Part shown: in pieces, positions 58,630-64,000 of the stretch | Layout of the letters: every line of letters begins with the position of its first letter | Position numbering within the stretch: the stretch's first letter is position 1 | Assembly (NCBI RefSeq): GCF_900156425.1 | Contig: NZ_FTNO01000001.1 | Span: 1,922,001 to 1,986,000 of the forward strand | Source: Haladaptatus litoreus | Lineage (GTDB): Archaea; Halobacteriota; Halobacteria; Halobacteriales; Haladaptataceae | Direction of reading: 5' to 3' | DNA length: 64,000 nt | Notes under the pieces: generated by a model | Told to the model about the DNA's origin: nothing | Seen by the model: only the letters and a program-made list of their open reading frames with translations | Databases searched by the model: none | Made by a program: the position numbers and the translations under genes

Positions 58630-61600
58630 TTACGAGCACTCGCTCCAGCCACAGGACTCGCAGGTCTTACAGCCTTCGGAGAAATAAAGCGAGAGCGACC
58701 CACATTCCGGACATTCCGGACTCTCACCCGCGTCGATGAGCGATTGAGAGGCGTCTTTTTCCGTCTCGACTGCGCCGCCGTCGGTTTCACCCTCGTCCGC
58801 CGTCTCTTCGAGCGTCTTCTGCTGCGGGATGCTCGTGCGCTCGATTTCGCCGTCGAGGTAACGCCGCATCGCCACGCCGATTGCGTCCGGGATGGAGTTG
58901 ATTTGCTCGCCCTTGTCCCACGCAACTTTCGGACTACGAATGCCTTGCAAGTCGGACGCGATTTCGTTCGGGTCAACGCCGCTCCGGAGGGCGTAGCTGA
59001 TGACCTTCGCCAGCGCCTCGGTGAAGGAGTTGGTGAACCCACCGGAGTTGCCGATGGTTGCGAACAGTTCGAACGGTTCGCCGGATTCGTCCTCGTTGAT
59101 GTTCACGTACATCTTGCCGTAGCCAGTGTCGATGCGCTGCGTGACGCCGTGAAGTACGTCCGGACGCGGACGCTCTTTGGCGTAGGCTCCGCCGGTGACA
59201 CCGTCTTCGGTCAGACTGGACAGTTCGTCGCCGAGTGCGGCCTGCACTTCTTCGTTCTCGATGAAGCCTTCGATGCCGCCGAAGACCGCTTCAATCTGCT
59301 CTGCGATGGTTTCCGCGGCCTCGTCCTCGTCGGCGAACTCGGCGTTGTCGGCGCGCGTGGTGAGAACCTGTTTCGAGCGCGTACCGTCGCGGTACACCGT
59401 GACGCCTTTTCCGCCGTGGTCGTAGATGTAGCGGTACACCTCGTCCATGTCCGCCTTGCTGGCGGAGTTCGGGAAGTTACAAGTCTTCGAGATTGCCGAG
59501 TCGACGCCCTGCTGGCAGGCACACTGCACCGCAGCGTGCTGTTTGCCGGTGAGGTCACCCGTCACGACGAACAGTTCGCCGATAGCGTTCGGGACGGTTT
59601 CGAGTCCCTCGACGCCCGAGAACTGGTTGGTCGCCATCTGCTCTTGGGCTTCCTGCTTGACGGCATCCACGTCGATGTCGTTCGCCTCCAATGTGCGGAG
59701 GAAGTAGTCGTCGAACTCCACGAGCATCTCGTCGCCCTGTACGTCGTCGGAGACGTTCTTGTAGTAGGCGACGTTGTAAATCGGCTCACAGCCACCCGTG
59801 GTGTTGCCGACCATCGAGGTGGTTCCTGTTGGCGCGATGGTGGTCGTGTTGTGGTTCCGAACAGAGAAACCGTCCTTCCATTTTTCTGGATTGAGTCCGG
59901 TCTGCTTTTCGAACCACTCGGGGTACTCCGTCGGGTTCGCGTACTTCGAATCGCCCCAATCGTTGAACGAGTCGCGTTCCTCGGCGAGTTCGTGGGAGGC
60001 CCACTTCGATTCGTGATTGATGTGAGTCATCAACTGCTGGGCGATTTCATTGCCCTCGTCGCTTCCGTAGCGAACGCCGAGTTGGATGTACAACTGGGCG
60101 AGTCCCATGATGCCCAGTCCGATTTTCCGCATATCTCGAACCTTCTGTTCGATTTTCTCGACCGGGAAGTCGGACATCGTGACGACGTTTTCGAGGAATC
60201 GTGTGCCGTAGTCGATGCGGTAGTCGAACTCGTCCCAGTCGATGGCGTCGCGGAGGAAGGCGTCCACGGCTTCCGACAGCGACCCGTAGCTGTCGCCGTT
60301 CTGCTCGTACCAGACGCGCCAGTCCGGGGCGTCCGTGTCGGCGAGCGTCGAGAGGTTGATGTGGCCGAGATTGCAGGCTTCGTACTCTTCGAGCGGCTGT
60401 TCGCCGCACGGATTCGTCGCCAGAATCCGGTGGTCTGGATGCTCCTCCACGTCGAAGGAGTGTTCCTTGTTCACCCGTTCGAGGTAGATGACGCCGGGTT
60501 CGCCGTTCTCCCACGCCCCTTCCACGATGCGGTTCCAGATGACGTCGGCGGGAATCGAGAGCACTTCGCCGGGCGTGACGTAGTCGCCGAGGCCGAACAT
60601 GTCGTACATTTCCTCGGTGTGTGCGGTGGCGACGTGCGGTTCCTCCGTGCGCGGATTGGTGAAGACGAACTCCTCGTCGTTGTAGAGCGCGTCCATGAAG
60701 TCGTCCGTGACGCCGACGGAGATGTTGAAGTTAGAGAGATGGCCCTCGGCGGCGTTGCGGAGGTGTTTCGGGACGCGTCCATCCTCGTCGATGAGTTCGC
60801 GGGCTTCCGCCAGCGCGTCCTTAAACGACGTGTGCGTGTAGTCGTCGGGGTCGTTCAGGCGGAGCGTGTTGGCGAGGCTCACGTCCTTGTTTTTGGCGTG
60901 AATGAACTGGATAACGTCGGGGTGTGAAACGCGCATGACGCCCATCTGTGCGCCGCGTCGGGCACCGCCCTGCGCGATGGTTTCGCACATCTGGTCGTAG
61001 GTGCGCATGAACGTAATCGGGCCGGAGGCGATACCGCCCGTCGAACCGACTGCGTCACCGTACGGTCGGAGTTTCCAGAAGGCGTAGCCCATGCCACCGC
61101 CGGACTGGAAGACCTCTGCGGCCTCTTTCGCGGTCTGGTGAATGTCCGTGATGTCGTCGCCCGGCGAGTCAACGAAACAGGCCGACAACTGCTGGAGTTC
61201 GTCGCCAGCGTTCATCAGCGTGGGCGAGTTCGGGATGAACGACAAGTTTTCCATCAGGTCGTCGAACTCGTCTCGCACCGACTCGACGTGCTCCGCGATG
61301 TCCTCAGGAAGTTCCGGAACGACCGTCTCGTAGGCGAACTTGTTGACGTTGTAGACCGAGAGCGCCGTTTCGGCGTCGTCCTCGGTGGTCGTTCCCTTGC
61401 CGAACACTTCGGCGGCGAGTTCGTCGCGGCGCGGGTGACCGGGTTTCAACTGCTCGGGCGTAACCGTGATTTCGGTGTCCTGCTTTTCGGCCTCGTAGAC
61501 TGCTTCCGCGAGCGCGATGTTTTTCGCGACGCGCGGGAACAGGTCTTCCTGCGACTCAACGAGATTGCCGTCGGCATCCTTGCGGAGATAGCGCGCCGGG

Positions 61601-61710
61601 AGGATGTTCTGGTACGCGTTCCCCGTCATTCGGTCTTCGAGGGTGTCGCCCTTTGTTCGTTTGACCGGGAGGGTGACTTCGTCGGCGTCCGTCTCGTGCG
61701 CGCCGCTCAT
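58630..61710 (-). CDS. nrdJ: Adenosylcobalamin-dependent ribonucleoside-diphosphate reductase (class II)
   Basis: A 1026-residue class II ribonucleotide reductase. It has the active-site and substrate motifs NPCGEQPLEEYEACNLGHIN and TTTIAPTGTTSMVGNTTGGC, a B12-dependent layout, and a C-terminal redox/zinc tail with CPECG, CKTCESCGW and a final ECS. It makes deoxyribonucleotides without oxygen or a small subunit. No intein is present and no ATP-cone is seen at the N-terminus. The start is the first Met (MSGAHETDADEVTLPVKRTK). Confidence 0.95.
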   Translation of the reverse strand: MSGAHETDADEVTLPVKRTKGDTLEDRMTGNAYQNILPARYLRKDADGNLVESQEDLFPRVAKNIALAEAVYEAEKQDTEITVTPEQLKPGHPRRDELAAEVFGKGTTTEDDAETALSVYNVNKFAYETVVPELPEDIAEHVESVRDEFDDLMENLSFIPNSPTLMNAGDELQQLSACFVDSPGDDITDIHQTAKEAAEVFQSGGGMGYAFWKLRPYGDAVGSTGGIASGPITFMRTYDQMCETIAQGGARRGAQMGVMRVSHPDVIQFIHAKNKDVSLANTLRLNDPDDYTHTSFKDALAEARELIDEDGRVPKHLRNAAEGHLSNFNISVGVTDDFMDALYNDEEFVFTNPRTEEPHVATAHTEEMYDMFGLGDYVTPGEVLSIPADVIWNRIVEGAWENGEPGVIYLERVNKEHSFDVEEHPDHRILATNPCGEQPLEEYEACNLGHINLSTLADTDAPDWRVWYEQNGDSYGSLSEAVDAFLRDAIDWDEFDYRIDYGTRFLENVVTMSDFPVEKIEQKVRDMRKIGLGIMGLAQLYIQLGVRYGSDEGNEIAQQLMTHINHESKWASHELAEERDSFNDWGDSKYANPTEYPEWFEKQTGLNPEKWKDGFSVRNHNTTTIAPTGTTSMVGNTTGGCEPIYNVAYYKNVSDDVQGDEMLVEFDDYFLRTLEANDIDVDAVKQEAQEQMATNQFSGVEGLETVPNAIGELFVVTGDLTGKQHAAVQCACQQGVDSAISKTCNFPNSASKADMDEVYRYIYDHGGKGVTVYRDGTRSKQVLTTRADNAEFADEDEAAETIAEQIEAVFGGIEGFIENEEVQAALGDELSSLTEDGVTGGAYAKERPRPDVLHGVTQRIDTGYGKMYVNINEDESGEPFELFATIGNSGGFTNSFTEALAKVISYALRSGVDPNEIASDLQGIRSPKVAWDKGEQINSIPDAIGVAMRRYLDGEIERTSIPQQKTLEETADEGETDGGAVETEKDASQSLIDAGESPECPECGSLSLYFSEGCKTCESCGWSECS

Positions 61711-62060
61711 ACGAGCGTCACCACCGCTGTTTCACTACTCTGCGTGGCGATTCGCCACTCGTCGTGTGCGTAGAACCGTTTCATTCGTAACGAAGAATCC
61801 ATTTGTCCCATCCCCAATTAACTTTACTTTCCCTATCCCAAGTTTGTTTGCATAGTGACGCCTCTACACTCCGTTTTTCGCCTGTTACAGAGTAAGACGC
61901 CAAGGACTATAAGAGTGTTCAGACCGGAGCGAAAGTGACCGATATGATTGAATTTCCCATAGTAAGGAGTGCCTACACAACTGCAGTCTTGTGATTTTCC
62001 ACTACAATCGAACCAGACACCACCGATACGTTTACCACTCAGTACGCAGTCATTTCGGAT
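61711..62060. other. 350-nt gap between nrdJ and a small membrane protein gene
   Basis: No gene. The nrdJ promoter should lie just after 61710 (AT-rich ATTAACTTTACTTT at 61816-61829 is a candidate). CGTTTACC at 62029-62036 lies 25-32 nt before the small gene start at 62061. Confidence 0.4.
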
Positions 62061-62222
62061 ATGATACCTCTCGCAATCGAACCAGTCGGTGTCGCCGCTG
62101 TGGTCATCGGAATCATTCTCCTCATCGTCGCCGTTCGCTTCGCCGTCGCGCTCATCTGGCGTCTCGGCGTCATCGCCCTCCTCGTCGTCGCCGCGCTCTA
62201 CGCGGCGGGCGTGTTGGTGTAA
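62061..62222 (+). CDS. 53-residue membrane protein
   Basis: MIPLAIEPVGVAAVVIGIIL begins a 53-residue protein with two membrane segments (VAAVVIGIILLIVAVRFAVA and IWRLGVIALLVVAALYAAGV). It ends overlapping the 3' end of trpG by 25 nt on the opposite strand. The TTTACC box at leaderless spacing supports expression. Unknown function. Confidence 0.65.
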   Translation: MIPLAIEPVGVAAVVIGIILLIVAVRFAVALIWRLGVIALLVVAALYAAGVLV

Positions 62223-62833
62223 CGCACGAGGAAGTTCTCGATTATTTCCCTCCCACACGCAGTGAGAACGCTCTCCGGATGGAACTGGACACACTCGATT
62301 GGGTGTTCGCGGTGGCGAACACCCATCACCAGTTCGTCGCCGTCGTGAGTCGTCGTCGCGCTTACTTCGAAACAGTCCGGCACGGCGGTCGAAACGAGTG
62401 AATGGTATCGTCCCGCCTGAAATCCCTGTTCGATGCCGTCGAACACGCCGATTCCATCGTGTTCGACCGGAAACGCCTTGCCGTGAATCGGTTCCGGGGC
62501 GCGTCCAATCGTCCCGCCGTAGACGTGTACTGCGGCTTCCAAGCCCAGACAGACGCCCAGCGTCGGGATTTCGGGCGACAGTTCGCGCAGAACGTCGTTC
62601 GTAACGCCCACGTCTCGCTCGTTTTCCGGATGTCCGGGGCCGGGACTGATGATGATTACATCCGGATTTTTGTCTCGAATATCGTCAAGCGAGGTCGTGT
62701 TTTTCACGACCTCGGTTTCGACTGCTGAAACCGAATCCGCACCGGATTCTTGTGCCCTGAGCGCTTCTTCGGCGTACTCTACGAGGTTGTAGGTGAACGA
62801 ATCGAAGTTGTCCACGAACAGTACGCGAGTCAC
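62198..62833 (-). CDS. trpG: Anthranilate synthase component II, glutamine amidotransferase
   Basis: A 211-residue class I amidotransferase: ISPGPGHPENERDVG, the nucleophile Cys in GVCLGLEAAVHVYGG, and the catalytic His-Glu in CVQFHPESVLTA. It supplies ammonia to TrpE. The usual His-Gln after the nucleophile loop is replaced by Leu-Glu, a small variation. The start overlaps the trpE stop by 4 nt. Confidence 0.94.
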   Translation of the reverse strand: MTRVLFVDNFDSFTYNLVEYAEEALRAQESGADSVSAVETEVVKNTTSLDDIRDKNPDVIIISPGPGHPENERDVGVTNDVLRELSPEIPTLGVCLGLEAAVHVYGGTIGRAPEPIHGKAFPVEHDGIGVFDGIEQGFQAGRYHSLVSTAVPDCFEVSATTTHDGDELVMGVRHREHPIECVQFHPESVLTACGREIIENFLVRYTNTPAA

Positions 62834-64000
62834 CGGGACACCTCCATTTTTTGTTGGGATTCCGGCTCGCGTTCCATCGTCTCCAGCGCGGATAGCACGC
62901 CGCCCATCTTCTGTTCGGTTTCCTCGAACTCGGCGGTCGGGTCGCTGTCCGCGACGATTCCCGCGCCCGCCTGTACCGTGACTGTATCCCGCTCGCCCGC
63001 TTGCCCGTGCTCAATCGTCGCGGTTCTGATGACGATAGCGAAGTCGGCGTCACCAGTCCACGAGATATAACCGACGCCGCCGCCGTACACGCCTCTCGGG
63101 GTTTCTTCGAGGTCGTGGATTATCTCCATCGCGCGGATTTTCGGCGCGCCGGTCAGGGTACCTGCGGGGAAGGTCGCCCGCACTGCGTCGAAGGCGTCAC
63201 AGTCCTCTGCCATGGTTCCCGTGACGGTGCTTTCGATGTGCTGAACGTGGCTGTACTTGATGACGTTCATGAACTCTTCGACGCGGATGCTTCCGGATTC
63301 CGCCACCCGTCGAACGTCATTGCGGGCCAAATCCACGAGCATCGCGTGTTCCGACCGCTCCTTTTCGTCCGCGAGCAGTTCGCCCGCGAGTCGCCGGTCT
63401 TCCATCGGACTCCCGCCGCGCGAACTGGTTCCGGCGATGGGGTTCGAGACGATTTTACCGTCCCGAACCGACACCAGCGTCTCCGGACTCGCACCGACGA
63501 CGGTTCTGTCCCCGTAGCTGAGAAGGTACATGTACGGCGAGGGGTTCACTTCGCGCAGAGCAGAATACAACCCTCGCGGGTCGATTTCGCCGCGGATTTC
63601 CCGTTTTCGTGAGATGACACCCTGATAGATGTCGCCAGCGGAAACGTGTTCTTTTGCCCGGCGAACCGCGTCCTCGTATTCGTCCTGTGCCCCGGCAGTC
63701 TCTTCTTCCGGTCGATACCCGCCGAAGTTCAGTTTAGACGCAGATTCGAGCGTCTCGGCGATGCGGTTCGCTTCCGCAACCAGTTCGTCGTACACCTCGC
63801 CCGAGGTGTCTTCCGGGGAGACGAGGGGGGTACACACTAGCGAGAGCGAGTCTTCGACGTGGTCGAAAACGAGGGTTTTCGTGTTCAGGACGAACTGCGC
63901 ATCGGGCAGTTCCGTCTCCGGATGCTCGATTCCCTGTTCTTCCAGCCAGAGGTCGTACACCGCGTCGTAGGCCAGAAAACCGACCAGACCGCCCGAAAAG
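62830..64000 (-). CDS. trpE: Anthranilate synthase component I (C-terminal part, cut by window edge)
   Basis: The visible 390 residues are the chorismate-binding half of TrpE: the last codons at the edge read GGLVGFLAYDAVYDLW, then GTSSRGGSPMEDRRLAGELL and MLVDLARNDVRRVAESGSI, FPAGTLTGAPKIRAMEIIHD and GVYGGGVGYISWTGDADFAI. It makes anthranilate from chorismate. The reading frame stays open to the edge, so the start lies outside. It is coupled to trpG (ATGA overlap). Confidence 0.95.
   Translation of the reverse strand, partial: FSGGLVGFLAYDAVYDLWLEEQGIEHPETELPDAQFVLNTKTLVFDHVEDSLSLVCTPLVSPEDTSGEVYDELVAEANRIAETLESASKLNFGGYRPEEETAGAQDEYEDAVRRAKEHVSAGDIYQGVISRKREIRGEIDPRGLYSALREVNPSPYMYLLSYGDRTVVGASPETLVSVRDGKIVSNPIAGTSSRGGSPMEDRRLAGELLADEKERSEHAMLVDLARNDVRRVAESGSIRVEEFMNVIKYSHVQHIESTVTGTMAEDCDAFDAVRATFPAGTLTGAPKIRAMEIIHDLEETPRGVYGGGVGYISWTGDADFAIVIRTATIEHGQAGERDTVTVQAGAGIVADSDPTAEFEETEQKMGGVLSALETMEREPESQQKMEVSR

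Noticed and set aside
58744-60927. 727-residue plus-strand frame opposite nrdJ
   Set aside because: Antisense shadow of a well-defined gene; the composition is typical of reverse frames in GC-rich DNA.
1-64000. CRISPR array, rRNA genes or defence islands
   Set aside because: No regularly spaced short repeats, rRNA or recognisable defence genes were seen in any part of the window.

Overview
The window is chromosomal DNA from a halophilic archaeon (class Halobacteria). The proteins are rich in Asp and Glu. The ribosomal cluster has the archaeal order, and several genes are archaeal or haloarchaeal hallmarks: Cdc48, RadB, SAMP1, the archaeosine enzymes ArcS and RaSEA, DpsA, a PGF-CTERM surface protein, Tat-exported proteins, and an elongator tRNA-Met with an intron. 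Many genes have a TATA-like element 25-30 nt before the start codon, which fits leaderless transcription. A Haladaptatus-like genus is only a guess. No insertion sequence, prophage, CRISPR array or replication origin was seen.

Layout. 1-5.7 kb: minus-strand S10-type ribosomal operon (SPOUT-like protein, L3, L4, L23, L2, S19, L22, S3, L29, then RNase P component 1 running off the left edge). 5.9-6.8 kb: two identical tRNA-Gly(GCC) genes separated by and followed by units of about 160 bp that each end in a copy of the tRNA 3' end. 6.8-13.9 kb: PPOX-fold protein, esterase, DpsA, thiamine-binding protein, TrkH, methenyl-H4MPT cyclohydrolase, HAD hydrolase. 13.9-22.1 kb: GTPBP1-type GTPase, membrane-anchored Mrr-like protein, PGF-CTERM surface protein, J-domain protein, zinc finger, PyrF, HAD, S8e. 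22.2-28.8 kb: phosphate module, with an AbrB-PhoU regulator divergent from pstS-pstC-pstA-pstB-phoU. 29.4-34.9 kb: Cdc48, LarC, an RNase H-fold protein divergent from RadB. 35.1-40.7 kb: ArcS, a GNAT protein, two tiny genes, RaSEA and a VanZ-like protein. 41-46.8 kb: two tandem Tat-exported PQQ-type beta-propellers and an aldehyde:ferredoxin oxidoreductase. 46.8-49.3 kb: a cystathionine gamma-synthase-type gene between related hairpin repeats. 49.3-51.1 kb: SAMP1 cluster. 51.2-54 kb: aldo/keto reductase and a ZIP transporter flanked by two paralogous small membrane proteins. 54.4-58.4 kb: intron-containing tRNA-Met, a conserved haloarchaeal protein, a VTT-family membrane protein, a 40-residue zinc finger and an arylsulfotransferase-like propeller. 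58.6-64 kb: B12-dependent ribonucleotide reductase, a small membrane protein, trpG and trpE (cut by the right edge).

The main functional groups are translation, phosphate uptake and its control, tRNA archaeosine synthesis (ArcS adds lysine to preQ0-tRNA and RaSEA converts the adduct to archaeosine), ubiquitin-like modification, and tryptophan and pyrimidine synthesis. No clearly new defence or mobile system was found. The most unusual parts are the tRNA-Gly tail units, the hairpin-rich gaps at 28.9, 38 and 47-49 kb, and a second Gly-Gly-terminated small protein directly after SAMP1.
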